Part shown: one piece after another, positions 8,222 through 15,721 of the stretch
How positions within the stretch are numbered: the first letter of the stretch is position 1
Layout of the letters: every line of letters begins with the position of its first letter
DNA from: Methanomassiliicoccaceae archaeon UBA367
GTDB taxonomy: Archaea; Thermoplasmatota; Thermoplasmata; Methanomassiliicoccales; Methanomethylophilaceae
Assembly: GCA_002506255.1 (NCBI GenBank)
Contig: DAXF01000052.1
Span: forward strand, 1 to 23,521
Reading direction: 5' to 3'
DNA: 23,521 nucleotides
Translations under genes and position numbers: made by a program
Notes under the pieces: generated by a model
Databases searched by the model: none
Told to the model about the DNA's origin: nothing
The model's input: only the letters and a program-made list of their open reading frames with translations

Positions 8222-8668
8222 ATGGACCAGGTGACCATCGCCCTCCTGCTGATAATAATAGGTGCGCTTCTGATAATAATCGAGGCGTTCAGCCCGGGCA
8301 TATTCATGCTCATACCTGGCACCATAATGGTGTTGCTCGGAGTTGTGGGCATATTCGCCCCCGACTTCCTCTTCAGCTGGTACTCTCCTGTGGTGGGGCT
8401 TCTGCTGGCCATACCTGTGACGATAATCACCTTGAAGGTCTATCAGCGCCTCGGGGAGCCGGAACCTCCCACCACGACGGTCGCTGAGTCCCTGATCGGA
8501 AAGGAAGGTGTTGTCACAGTGGACACTGAACCTGGTACTCTGAAAGGGAAGGTGAAGATAGACAGCGAGATATGGAGTGCCACATCGAAGAATCCCATAT
8601 CTGCAGGCAAAAAGGTCATAGTCATTCACAGCGAAGGCGTTCACGTGCGCGTGGAAGAGTGCGTATAA
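8222..8668 (+). CDS. NfeD-like membrane protein
   Basis: This 148-residue protein is a short NfeD without the N-terminal ClpP-type protease domain. It starts with hydrophobic segments at about 5-27, 30-50 and 53-76, broken by the conserved-looking IIEAFSPGIFMLIPG turn. A soluble OB-fold-like domain from about 85 to the end follows (LIGKEGVVTVDTEPGTLKGKVKIDSEIWSA, GKKVIVIHSEGVHVRVEE in shorter pieces). NfeD proteins pair with stomatin/SPFH partners and are thought to help membrane microdomain scaffolds or membrane quality control; the adjacent stomatin gene fits this. An upstream in-frame ATG at 8189 would add MVKYAPRIGIL, but that stretch overlaps the TATA box, so 8222 is preferred. Confidence 0.85.
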   Translation: MDQVTIALLLIIIGALLIIIEAFSPGIFMLIPGTIMVLLGVVGIFAPDFLFSWYSPVVGLLLAIPVTIITLKVYQRLGEPEPPTTTVAESLIGKEGVVTVDTEPGTLKGKVKIDSEIWSATSKNPISAGKKVIVIHSEGVHVRVEECV

Positions 8669-8671
8669 TCC

Positions 8672-8680
8672 TTTTTTAAG
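8672..8680 (+). promoter_or_regulatory. TATA box of the stomatin gene
   Basis: TTTTTTAAG is centred about 27 bases before the ATG at 8703, and no ribosome binding site intervenes, so the stomatin gene probably has its own leaderless promoter besides any read-through from nfeD. Confidence 0.5.
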
Positions 8681-8702
8681 AGATGAGCCGTATACACTCA
8701 TC

Positions 8703-9779
8703 ATGGCATTGGACCTCCTTATCCCAATAATCGCCTTCCTCGCTATATTCGGCACTGTCATAGTGCTCGTAAGCGGTGTGAAGATCGTTCAGCCTTATGA
8801 ACAGGCAATATACATGAGGCTCGGAAAATATGTCCGCGTCCTCAATCAGGGACTGAACATTGTATTCCCCCTCATCAATACCGTTGTGAAGCTGGATCTG
8901 CGTACGCAGGTCCTGGATGTTCCCAGGCAGGAGGTCATAACGAAGGACAACTCCCCTGTGAACGTTGATGCTATCATCTACGTCAAGGTCATCGATCCTA
9001 AGAAAGCGTACTTCGAGGTCACTAACTATAGGATCGCCACCATTAACCTGGCTCAGACCACTCTCAGATCCGTGATCGGAGAGATGGAGCTGGACCAGAT
9101 CCTCTCGAGCAGAGAGAAGATCAACCTCCAGCTCAGGGACACCCTGGATGAGGCCACCGACAAGTGGGGTGTCAAGGTCGAGGCTGTTGAGATAAGGGAG
9201 GTTGACCCTGCTGCGAAGGTCAAGGACTCCATGGAGGAGCAGACCTCCGCCGAGAGGAGAAGACGTGCAGCCATCCTTCAGGCGGACGGTATGAAGAGAG
9301 CCGCCATCCTGGAAGCGGAGGGAAAGAAGAGGGCCCGCATACTGGAGGCCGAAGGTCTCAGGCAATCCAAGATACTGGAGGCCGAAGGCCAAAGATTGGC
9401 CACCATCTTGGAAGGCCAGGGTCAGGCCCAGAAGCTGCGCATACTGTCCGTCGGAGCGGCAAGCATGGACTCCAAAGCCCTGACTGTGCTCTCGATGGAA
9501 ACTCTGCAGAAGGTCGGCGAAGGAGAATCGTCCAAGATATTCTTCCCGATAGAGCTGACACATCTTGTGGACGGCATATCCCAGTACATGGGAAGCGCCG
9601 CGAACATACCTGACAGGGCGGTCTCTGACCTAAAGGATGTCAAGACCAACATAGGCGATCCCGACGAGATACTCGGACCGATACCCCGGCCCGAGGACAT
9701 AAAGGCCGAGACCGACAATGTCCAGAGCATGATAGAAGAGGACATCTCGGAAGCCGAGGAGATATTGAAGAAAAGGTAA
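8703..9779 (+). CDS. stomatin/prohibitin-family (SPFH) membrane protein
   Basis: The 358-residue protein has one N-terminal membrane segment (about residues 3-26), then an SPFH/Band 7 domain (VQPYEQAIYMRLGKYVR, GLNIVFPLI, LDLRTQVLDVPRQEVITKDN in part, VGA-like EIREVDP near 170). A charged coiled coil follows, with five tandem 11-residue repeats at 189-243, and then an acidic C-terminal tail (DPDEILGPIPRPEDIKAE, EEDISEAEEILKKR). Slipin/stomatin proteins form large ring oligomers at the membrane; the archaeal member next to a NfeD gene is the classical pairing. The C-terminal acidic extension after about residue 300 is longer than in minimal slipins. It ends 11 bases from the convergent helicase gene. 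Confidence 0.92.
   Translation: MALDLLIPIIAFLAIFGTVIVLVSGVKIVQPYEQAIYMRLGKYVRVLNQGLNIVFPLINTVVKLDLRTQVLDVPRQEVITKDNSPVNVDAIIYVKVIDPKKAYFEVTNYRIATINLAQTTLRSVIGEMELDQILSSREKINLQLRDTLDEATDKWGVKVEAVEIREVDPAAKVKDSMEEQTSAERRRRAAILQADGMKRAAILEAEGKKRARILEAEGLRQSKILEAEGQRLATILEGQGQAQKLRILSVGAASMDSKALTVLSMETLQKVGEGESSKIFFPIELTHLVDGISQYMGSAANIPDRAVSDLKDVKTNIGDPDEILGPIPRPEDIKAETDNVQSMIEEDISEAEEILKKR
9267..9431 (+). repeat. five tandem 33-bp coding repeats in the stomatin gene
   Basis: Five consecutive 11-codon units read AAILQADGMKR, AAILEAEGKKR, ARILEAEGLRQ, SKILEAEGQRL and ATILEGQGQAQ. The consensus is x-x-I-L-E-A-E-G-x-x-x. An 11-residue period is that of a right-handed (hendecad) coiled coil, as expected for the CC1 helix of SPFH proteins, but the regularity here is marked. 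Confidence 0.85.
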
Positions 9780-9790
9780 GATATAAGAGG

Positions 9791-11200
9791 TCAGTGCAGG
9801 ACCTCTACGGCTATGCGCTTCCCCTTGTGCTTGCTCTTGGGAAGGTCCATAGTCATCCTGTTGCCGAAGTCCCTGTGGACTTCAACGACGGATGAGTCCG
9901 CACCGACCTCTATCTTACCTATAGCAGCATCGCGTATCCTCGCGTTGCGTATTATGAAGTCAGCAAGCATAACTTTCCCATAGCCGTCATTCTTACCAAG
10001 ATTGATCTCGAACTTGACCATGCCGAAGGGGTCGGACAACTGGTCGTAGTCCACGACCTTCCTTACTGTGTCCCTCTCTCCCTCATCCTTATCTGGCACA
10101 TCCCTCTTGGTTATCTCCATGGCCGTACGGGCCTCGAACTCCCTTATGAGGTACTCCTCATCGGACGTGACGAAGGAGACCGCGACACCTTCTCTGCCGG
10201 CCCGGCCGGTCCTGCCTATGCGGTGTATGTAGGTGTCCACGTCATCCGGCATATCATAATTTATCACGTATTCAATGTCATCGATGTCAAGGCCCCTCGC
10301 CGCCACATCCGTGGCTATTAGCAGATCTATCCTGCCTTCCTTGAGATCCCTGATGACCTTCTCCCTGCGTGACTGGGGAAGATCTCCGTGTATCGCCTCA
10401 ACCTTGTACTTCAGACTGGTCAATCTCTCCTCGAGGATATCGACCATCTTCTTGGTCTGGCAGAAAATTATCGCCTTCGGCTTATCGATATCCAATATCC
10501 TGCAGAGGGCCCAGGTCTTGTTCCTCCTGCCCACGCTTATGTAATACTGCTTGGTCAGATCCAGAACCACCTCGTCCTTGGATACCAATATCTCCTTGGG
10601 CTTCGGCATATAGTCATAGGCGAGCCTCTTGACGCCTTCGGGCATCGTCGCCGAGAACAGAAGCATCTGCCTCTCTGCGGGCATGGTCTTCATTATATAC
10701 TCGATATCCTCGATGAAGCCCATGTCCAGCATCCTGTCCGCCTCGTCCAGGACCAATATCCTTATGTCTGCGAGATTCAGAGCTCTGCGGTCGATCATGT
10801 CCCTGACTCTTCCGGGAGTTCCGGCCACTATGTCGGTGCCCTTCTCCAACCTGGAGATCTGACCTTCGATGGACGCTCCTCCGTATATGGCAACGACCTC
10901 GTGCCCGGAATATTTGGCCATCTTGCCCATTTCCTCAGAGACCTGATTGGCCAGCTCTCTGGTGGGCGTGAGTATTATCGCCCTCGGGATCCTGCCTCCG
11001 GCCTCTATCCTTCCCAGGATTATGGAGCCGAAGGCCCCGGTCTTGCCCGTTCCTGTCTGAGCCTGGGCGAACATATCCATTCCCTCTATGCCAGCAGGTA
11101 TCGACTCTCTCTGTATGGGGGTCGGACTGTCCCAACCCATCTCTGCTATCGCCTTTGCAACGTCTTCTTTGACGCCTATCTCGATGAAATCGCTGATCAT
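9791..11200 (-). CDS. deaD: DEAD-box ATP-dependent RNA helicase with C-terminal DbpA/CsdA-like RNA-binding domain
   Basis: The 469-residue protein carries the complete DEAD-box set: Q motif (F5, SPTPIQ), motif I AQTGTGKT (47-54), Ia PTRELANQ, Ib TPGR, motif II LDEADRML (DEAD at 152-155), III SAT (183-185), IV IIFCQT, V ATDVAARGLDI and VI HRIGRTGR (326-333). Residues about 396-468 (FEINLGKNDGYGK... KGKRIAVEV) resemble the RRM-like DbpA RNA-binding domain found in bacterial DeaD/DbpA proteins. It probably remodels structured RNA or ribosome precursors, including at low temperature. The ATG at 11200 follows AGGAGATTTATC, a strong ribosome binding site, so the longer reading frame starting at 11233 is not used. 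A TATA-like element lies at 11265-11276. It is convergent with stomatin and divergent from tRNA-Gly. Confidence 0.93.
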   Translation of the reverse strand: MISDFIEIGVKEDVAKAIAEMGWDSPTPIQRESIPAGIEGMDMFAQAQTGTGKTGAFGSIILGRIEAGGRIPRAIILTPTRELANQVSEEMGKMAKYSGHEVVAIYGGASIEGQISRLEKGTDIVAGTPGRVRDMIDRRALNLADIRILVLDEADRMLDMGFIEDIEYIMKTMPAERQMLLFSATMPEGVKRLAYDYMPKPKEILVSKDEVVLDLTKQYYISVGRRNKTWALCRILDIDKPKAIIFCQTKKMVDILEERLTSLKYKVEAIHGDLPQSRREKVIRDLKEGRIDLLIATDVAARGLDIDDIEYVINYDMPDDVDTYIHRIGRTGRAGREGVAVSFVTSDEEYLIREFEARTAMEITKRDVPDKDEGERDTVRKVVDYDQLSDPFGMVKFEINLGKNDGYGKVMLADFIIRNARIRDAAIGKIEVGADSSVVEVHRDFGNRMTMDLPKSKHKGKRIAVEVLH

Positions 11201-11264
11201 GATAAATCTCCTGCCTGGGACTGACCCAGACATCGCTCTTATGCGACCAATGATAGATGGACAT

Positions 11265-11276
11265 CTTTTAAATATC
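11265..11276 (-). promoter_or_regulatory. TATA box of the DEAD-box helicase gene
   Basis: On the minus strand GATATTTAAAAG lies such that transcription would begin near 11243, giving a leader of about 43 bases that contains the AGGAG ribosome binding site of the helicase gene. Confidence 0.5.
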
Positions 11277-11315
11277 TATCTGACACGGCTGCCAGTCACC
11301 TAGAGTTAGATAAAG

Positions 11316-11323
11316 TTTATATG
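11316..11323 (+). promoter_or_regulatory. TATA box of tRNA-Gly
   Basis: TTTATATG is centred about 29 bases before the first base of the mature tRNA, the expected distance for an archaeal tRNA promoter with a very short or absent 5' leader. Confidence 0.5.
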
Positions 11324-11348
11324 AGACGATATTATCCCCGTCTCTACT

Positions 11349-11421
11349 GCGGACGTAGTGTAGCTGGTTATCACTTGACCTTGCCAAGGTTAGAACTCGG
11401 GTTCGAATCCCGGCGTCCGCA
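11349..11421 (+). tRNA. tRNA-Gly (anticodon GCC)
   Basis: The 73 bases fold into a full cloverleaf. The acceptor stem GCGGACG pairs with CGTCCGC. The D arm is GTG/CAC with loop containing GCTGGTTA. The anticodon stem TGACC/GGTTA encloses the loop TTGCCAA with anticodon GCC. The T arm is TCGGG/CCCGG around TTCGAAT. The discriminator base is A, and CCA is not encoded. No intron is present. It reads GGC and GGU glycine codons. Confidence 0.97.
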
Positions 11422-11494
11422 CTCATATCCTCCCTCGTCACATTCTGAAAATTCGTCTGCATCATCATATTTTCCTGACAGAGTTCGAGATAAT

Positions 11495-11515
11495 TGTGCT
11501 CCGGAAAAGAGCACA
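11495..11515 (+). other. 7-bp hairpin in the tRNA-importer gap
   Basis: TGTGCTC and GAGCACA form a perfect 7-bp stem around the loop CGGAAAA. It is followed by the palindrome AATCGCGATT and, 29 bases later, a T7 run. It might be part of a terminator for tRNA-Gly or an operator; the sequence alone does not decide. Confidence 0.45.
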
Positions 11516-11543
11516 CGAATCGCGATTACAAAACAATAGATGA

Positions 11544-11550
11544 TTTTTTT
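11544..11550 (+). terminator. oligo-T run downstream of tRNA-Gly
   Basis: Seven consecutive T residues on the plus strand, about 120 bases after the tRNA, are a plausible archaeal terminator before the importer operon. Confidence 0.3.
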
Positions 11551-11712
11551 CTCAACCTTACATCATCTCAATTGCACCATCACAAACGAACAACAATGAC
11601 AATATCTCCTTTGTGCTTCCCGAACCATGCCCATCGAAAACATAGATCATTCAGATAACATGTCTACATCCGAACAAATTTAATGAGAATTGTGACAAAG
11701 AATTCTAGAAAG

Positions 11713-11720
11713 TATTATAA
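11713..11720 (+). promoter_or_regulatory. TATA box of the importer operon
   Basis: TATTATAA would place transcription start near 11743, leaving a leader of about 18 bases that includes the GAGG ribosome binding site (11748-11751) before the ATG at 11761. Confidence 0.45.
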
Positions 11721-11760
11721 CACAAGCATTGGATGTATCATCCAGCTGAGGTTACGAGAA

Positions 11761-12849
11761 ATGAACACCAAATATCTTGCTGTACTGTCTGTACTGGTAA
11801 TCGCAGCAGCAACTATCGGCGGTGCCTTACTTTTCATGGATCAGAATGACTCCGACGAATCTTACGCCATAGTCGTCACAGATGATGCCGGAAAAGAGAT
11901 AAAACTCAAAGAGCCACTGGAAAGAGTCGCTGTCGTGAATTCGAACATACCTATTTTCTTACAAATACTTGGCCTGAAGGACAAAGTCATAGGCATGGAT
12001 TCCCTGGTGTTGACCAAGGACATAGCCGGATACTACCCCGGAATGATCGATTTTGGAAAGAATGATGCAATGAATGGGGAGAAGATGCTGGAAGCGAACG
12101 TCAAGTACATCTTATCTCCAACTAGCATGGGAGTCAAAAACACAGAGGCTCTGGAGGCTCTCGGTATAACCACGATAACGGTGGAATGTTTCGGAGAGAC
12201 CATGCTGAATGACGTGGATCTTCTGGTAAAACTGTTCGGATCCAAAAACGAACAAGTGGTTGCCGCAGAGAGATATAAAAACATGTACTATGAAACAGTG
12301 AATACGGTTCTGGAGAAAGCTGCCGAGAAAAAAGTCACGGATCCTTCTTGGGACCCGTCCTTTCTTTTCCAGATGGCCAGCAGCAGAGGCGACCCTTTCT
12401 ACACCGAAACAGCCCAGCTCAGCATGATCGTGGAGCAGATAGGGGGACATAACATGATTCGGGATCTGGGAGGATTCAAGCCAGCAACCAAGCAGACTGC
12501 CAGCATATCATATGATGCGATAGTGGATTATGACATGAACGAAGGGCTTGACTATGTGTTCATCAGAACCTTGGACGCCGGCGCCGAAGCTTCGTATGCA
12601 AAATTACTAAGCCTCAGCAGCCTAGGATCATGGAATACGCTGAATCCCATATTGGACCGTAACGTCTACACACTGGACACAAGAATAGCATCGGGTGCAA
12701 TGATATTCGTAGGGTACGTCTGCATAGGAGAAGCATACGGACTCGACCTAACCGAAGACCCATCTGCACTGGTGGAGAGGTTCAATACCGAATTTGGATT
12801 CAATTTCTCCTCTGAGGGTTTGATGCAACAGTTCCCTGCCGTGGAATGA
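11761..12849 (+). CDS. membrane-anchored ABC substrate-binding protein, iron-chelate/cobalamin class
   Basis: The 362-residue protein has an N-terminal hydrophobic segment (about residues 5-25) with no lipobox cysteine, so it is probably held outside the membrane by an uncleaved anchor. The rest fits the periplasmic binding protein type 2 family (BtuF/FepB-like): VVTDDAGKEIKLKEPLERVAVV at the start in part, then ILGLKDKVIGMDS, an alpha-rich linker around residues 170-210, and a second lobe with LGSWNTLNPILDRNVYTLDT. This family captures Fe(III)-siderophores, haem or vitamin B12. The ATG at 11761 has GAGG 9 bases upstream; the frame is open to an ATG at 11683, but the added residues would precede the membrane segment and look non-coding. 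It opens a five-gene operon. A cobalamin substrate is suggested only by the nearby cbi genes. Confidence 0.85.
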   Translation: MNTKYLAVLSVLVIAAATIGGALLFMDQNDSDESYAIVVTDDAGKEIKLKEPLERVAVVNSNIPIFLQILGLKDKVIGMDSLVLTKDIAGYYPGMIDFGKNDAMNGEKMLEANVKYILSPTSMGVKNTEALEALGITTITVECFGETMLNDVDLLVKLFGSKNEQVVAAERYKNMYYETVNTVLEKAAEKKVTDPSWDPSFLFQMASSRGDPFYTETAQLSMIVEQIGGHNMIRDLGGFKPATKQTASISYDAIVDYDMNEGLDYVFIRTLDAGAEASYAKLLSLSSLGSWNTLNPILDRNVYTLDTRIASGAMIFVGYVCIGEAYGLDLTEDPSALVERFNTEFGFNFSSEGLMQQFPAVE

Positions 12850-12889
12850 ACTAAACCCTTTCTCAAATATTTTTTTCGGAGATGAACGG

Positions 12890-14047
12890 ATGGGGAACGC
12901 CGCTGAGGATTTGAAAATAATATTGAAGGAGACGCACGACAAAGAACGCCTACGAATGGTATTCTTTGCTAACACGCGAAAGAAGATCCTTTTCATATCC
13001 GCCCTGGCAATCAGTTTGTTGGCGCTTTCTGTCATTTCCCTAAGCATAGGGTCCGTCCACATTTCCACAGCAGATACATTGAAGTCAATTCTACATGCTA
13101 TACTACCGAATGTATTCGAGGGGCCTTCCAGACCTTACTATGCAGACATAATAATAAACGGGAGAATGCCGAGGGTATTCCTGGTATTATTGACAGGAAC
13201 GGCCTTGGCCGCCGCCGGAACGATTATGCAGGGGCTTCTGAGGAACCCTATGGTCAGCCCCTTCACTCTGGGCGTTTCCACAGCCGCATCATTCGGCGCG
13301 GCCATGGCAATAGTCTTCGGATCCTCCATATTCGGCCCGATCTTCTATACCAAAGTAAGCTCTGGTGCGATTACATTCTATTTCAGCGATTTGATCGTAA
13401 TACTCATGTCTTTCCTTTTCGGACTGTGTAGTATAATTGTTGTACTGGCACTTACACGGAAAGAGTACACTTCCAGATCCACCGTCATCTTAGCGGGAGT
13501 TGTTATAAGTTACCTCTTCCAAGCCGGCATATCCTTCTCAAAATACATATCAAACGAAGACGCACTTCGAGAAATAACTCTCTGGATCATGGGCGGCATG
13601 TGGAATGCGACATGGGGTGCCGTCCTTATTCTGATACCTGTAGTCATTGCATGCATCCTATATCTGGAATATCTTACACTGGACATAAACGCCATGTCCT
13701 CCGGCGACGATGTTGCTAACAATCTGGGCATAAACGTTAAGAAGATGCGTGTGAACGGTCTGATAGTCAGCACGCTAGTTACAAGTGCGTGCATCGCATT
13801 CACAGGAGTAATCGGTTTCATCGGACTAATGGCACCCCACATGTGCAGGATGATCATAGGGAACGATTACAGATACATACTCCCCGCATCTGCTCTAATG
13901 GGCTCCCTGATCCTATTAATCTCAGATACGGTCGCCAGAGTGATCATAAGACCATCAGAGTTGCCTGTAGGAATAATCATGTACGTGATAGGCGGGATTT
14001 TCTTCCTTTGGATGATATCACGCAAAAACTGGGGGAAAATGCTGTGA
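12890..14047 (+). CDS. FecCD/BtuC-type ABC transporter permease
   Basis: This 385-residue polytopic membrane protein belongs to the FecCD/BtuCD importer permease family. The signature RMPRVFLVLLTG (92-103) followed by AAAGTIMQGLLRNPMVSP (107-124) is diagnostic, as are GFIGLMAPHMCRMIIGND and SELPVGIIMYVIGG near the end. Roughly ten membrane segments are expected. The N-terminus has about 30 polar residues before the first helix; an internal ATG at residue 23 is a possible alternative start. GGAG at 12877-12880 serves as ribosome binding site for the ATG at 12890. A T7 run at 12870-12876 lies just before it and could attenuate expression relative to the binding protein. It pairs with the following ATPase. 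Confidence 0.93.
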   Translation: MGNAAEDLKIILKETHDKERLRMVFFANTRKKILFISALAISLLALSVISLSIGSVHISTADTLKSILHAILPNVFEGPSRPYYADIIINGRMPRVFLVLLTGTALAAAGTIMQGLLRNPMVSPFTLGVSTAASFGAAMAIVFGSSIFGPIFYTKVSSGAITFYFSDLIVILMSFLFGLCSIIVVLALTRKEYTSRSTVILAGVVISYLFQAGISFSKYISNEDALREITLWIMGGMWNATWGAVLILIPVVIACILYLEYLTLDINAMSSGDDVANNLGINVKKMRVNGLIVSTLVTSACIAFTGVIGFIGLMAPHMCRMIIGNDYRYILPASALMGSLILLISDTVARVIIRPSELPVGIIMYVIGGIFFLWMISRKNWGKML

Positions 14048-14049
14048 GG

Positions 14050-14829
14050 ATGAATGTGGACAACATAGTTCAAGGATACGGGGGCTGTCCTGTGATAGAG
14101 AACATATCCTTCTCAGCAGAATCTGGGGAGCTGGTATCTATAGTAGGGCCTAATGGGTGTGGAAAATCAACACTGATAAAAACCCTATGCGGAGTAATGA
14201 AGCCTGTTTCTGGAAATGTAACTTTAGATAATAGGGACATAATGAAATATGACAGAAAGGAACTAGCAAAAACCGTCAGCTATGTTCCCCAGAATTTCGT
14301 TTACGCAGGATTCTCGTCCGTATATGATACGGTCATAATGGGCAGGCGTCCCTATATGGAATGGTCCTATTCCAACGAAGACATAAATATGGCCGTGAAA
14401 GCGATAGTAACGATGAAGCTTGAGGATCATGTGGGTCGTTATGTCAACGAGCTGTCCGGCGGACAAATGCAGAGGGTGATAATAGCCAGATCTTTGGCAC
14501 AGGATCCAGAGTTCTATATCTTCGATGAGCCCACAAGCGCCTTCGATCTCAGAAATCAGCTGGATACCATGAGAATTATGAGGGACATAATAAAAAAGAA
14601 GAATGCGTGCCTCGTAGTGGCTCTGCACGATCTTAATCTGGCACTCAATTATTCAGACAAGGTACTAGTTATAAAAGATGGTAAAAAGTATGACTTCGGA
14701 CCTAAGAACGAAGTCATCACTGAGAAGATGATCAAGGACGTATACAACGTATCAGCAGAGATTGTGAACAGACCTAGAGGGTCGTTCGTGCACTCCTTTG
14801 ATGACGGAGAGGGATTGATGGACCTTTAG
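14050..14829 (+). CDS. ABC importer ATPase, BtuD/FecE type
   Basis: The 259-residue ATPase powers the FecCD-type permease. Motifs are Walker A GPNGCGKST (33-41), Q-loop Gln81, signature LSGGQMQR (135-142), Walker B FYIFDEPTS (155-163) and H-loop His193 (VALHDLN). The arrangement and length match BtuD/FecE/HemV. It begins two bases after the permease stop; the ATG at 14050 is preceded by TGAGG, while an in-frame GTG at 14044 with GGGGG nine bases upstream is an alternative that would overlap the permease gene. The frame is open far upstream, but that part runs inside the permease gene. With the two preceding genes it forms a complete binding-protein-dependent importer. Confidence 0.93.
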   Translation: MNVDNIVQGYGGCPVIENISFSAESGELVSIVGPNGCGKSTLIKTLCGVMKPVSGNVTLDNRDIMKYDRKELAKTVSYVPQNFVYAGFSSVYDTVIMGRRPYMEWSYSNEDINMAVKAIVTMKLEDHVGRYVNELSGGQMQRVIIARSLAQDPEFYIFDEPTSAFDLRNQLDTMRIMRDIIKKKNACLVVALHDLNLALNYSDKVLVIKDGKKYDFGPKNEVITEKMIKDVYNVSAEIVNRPRGSFVHSFDDGEGLMDL

Positions 14830-14859
14830 TCCACAAGCATTTAAAAGGACAGAGAGAAC

Positions 14860-15720
14860 ATGGAAAAGGTTATCGAAGTCAGAGGATTAGTAAAAAGATT
14901 CGGCAACAAAGTGGCAGTTGACGGTTTAGACCTTGATGTGTACAACGGCGAAATATTCGCCTTTCTGGGCCCTAATGGTGCTGGGAAGACCACGACTGTA
15001 AGAGTATTGAGCACCCTTACAGACTTTGACGAAGGCTTGGTGAAAGTGGACGGGTACGACATAAGAGAGCACCCCAACCAAGCGAAGAGAAGAATGGGAG
15101 TCATACAGCAGCACATCAGTTTGGACAAGGACCTTACTGTGTGGGAGAATATGATGCAGCACACGATGTATCACAAGATCCCAAAATCTGAGAGGCACAA
15201 CAGGATAGATGAGCTGGTACGATATGTCGGACTCGAAGAGTATACGGACTACATGGTCAACAGCCTTTCGGGCGGTTGGAAGAAACGAGTTTCCATAGTC
15301 TGTGCATTGTTGCACAATCCAAAGATATTATTCCTGGACGAGCCAACAGCCGGTCTAGATATACAAGCTAGAAGAATGCTTTGGGACCTTATAAAAAAAC
15401 TAAATATGGACGGCACGACAACATTCTTAACAACACATTATATCGAGGAGGCTGAAGCCCTGTGCCACAGAGTCGGTATAATCAATAATGGAAAAATAAT
15501 AGCTTTGGGCACACCACAAGAGCTGACTGACCGCATAGGAAAAGTGGCCGTCGAGCATTTCAACAATTCCGGGAAGACAGAATATAATTACTTCAAAGAC
15601 AGAGATTCAGCTAATGCGTACGCAGCCACGCTTACGGGCCAGGAAAGGGTCGTAATCAGAAGAACAAGCCTGGAGGATTGTTTTGTGGAGCTTACCGGTA
15701 CCACCGTAGGGGGCGAATGA
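14860..15720 (+). CDS. ABC-2 type transporter ATPase (DrrA/CcmA-like)
   Basis: This 286-residue ATPase is of the DrrA/CcmA exporter class. It shows Walker A GPNGAGKTT (38-46), the signature as LSGGWKKR, Walker B ILFLDEPTAGLD and the H-loop THYIEEAE. The C-terminal 70 residues after IALGTPQEL form the small regulatory domain typical of DrrA (SLEDCFVELTG). AGAGAG before the ATG at 14860 is a weak ribosome binding site. It lies 30 bases after the importer ATPase and directly precedes its membrane partner, so it is probably in the same transcript. Substrates of this class include drugs, lipids and glycans; nothing in the sequence identifies it here. Confidence 0.92.
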   Translation: MEKVIEVRGLVKRFGNKVAVDGLDLDVYNGEIFAFLGPNGAGKTTTVRVLSTLTDFDEGLVKVDGYDIREHPNQAKRRMGVIQQHISLDKDLTVWENMMQHTMYHKIPKSERHNRIDELVRYVGLEEYTDYMVNSLSGGWKKRVSIVCALLHNPKILFLDEPTAGLDIQARRMLWDLIKKLNMDGTTTFLTTHYIEEAEALCHRVGIINNGKIIALGTPQELTDRIGKVAVEHFNNSGKTEYNYFKDRDSANAYAATLTGQERVVIRRTSLEDCFVELTGTTVGGE

Positions 15721-15721
15721 T

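Larger units (their letters stand above)
11422..11760 (+). other. AT-rich intergenic region between tRNA-Gly and the importer operon
   Basis: This 339-base stretch has no convincing gene. It holds a hairpin TGTGCTC-loop-GAGCACA at 11495-11515, a 10-base palindrome AATCGCGATT at 11518-11527, a T7 run at 11544-11550 that could end the tRNA transcript, and a TATA-like TATTATAA at 11713-11720 preceding the binding-protein gene. An 18-codon frame at 11627-11683 and an N-terminal extension from 11683 have no support. No B12-box or cobalamin-riboswitch core was recognised. Confidence 0.5.

Noticed and set aside
11201..11233. Longer helicase start at 11233 (minus strand)
   Set aside because: The ATG at 11200 is preceded by AGGAGATTTATC, a strong ribosome binding site that the longer form would bury inside its coding sequence.
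11349..11421. Integrated element with a duplicated tRNA-Gly 3' end
   Set aside because: No second copy of the tRNA 3' end, integrase or transposase was seen in the window.
11627..11760. Short frame 11627-11683 and N-terminal extension of the binding protein from 11683
   Set aside because: Neither has a ribosome binding site or protein-like composition, and the extension would precede the membrane anchor; the ATG at 11761 has GAGG upstream.
11422..11760. Cobalamin riboswitch before the importer or cbi operons
   Set aside because: No B12-box-like core was found here, and the cbi promoter gap (19317-19400) is too short; archaeal genes of this kind generally lack it.
13789..14049. Importer ATPase starting at 13789
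   Set aside because: This would run out of frame through the end of the permease gene; the ABC domain begins at 14050.
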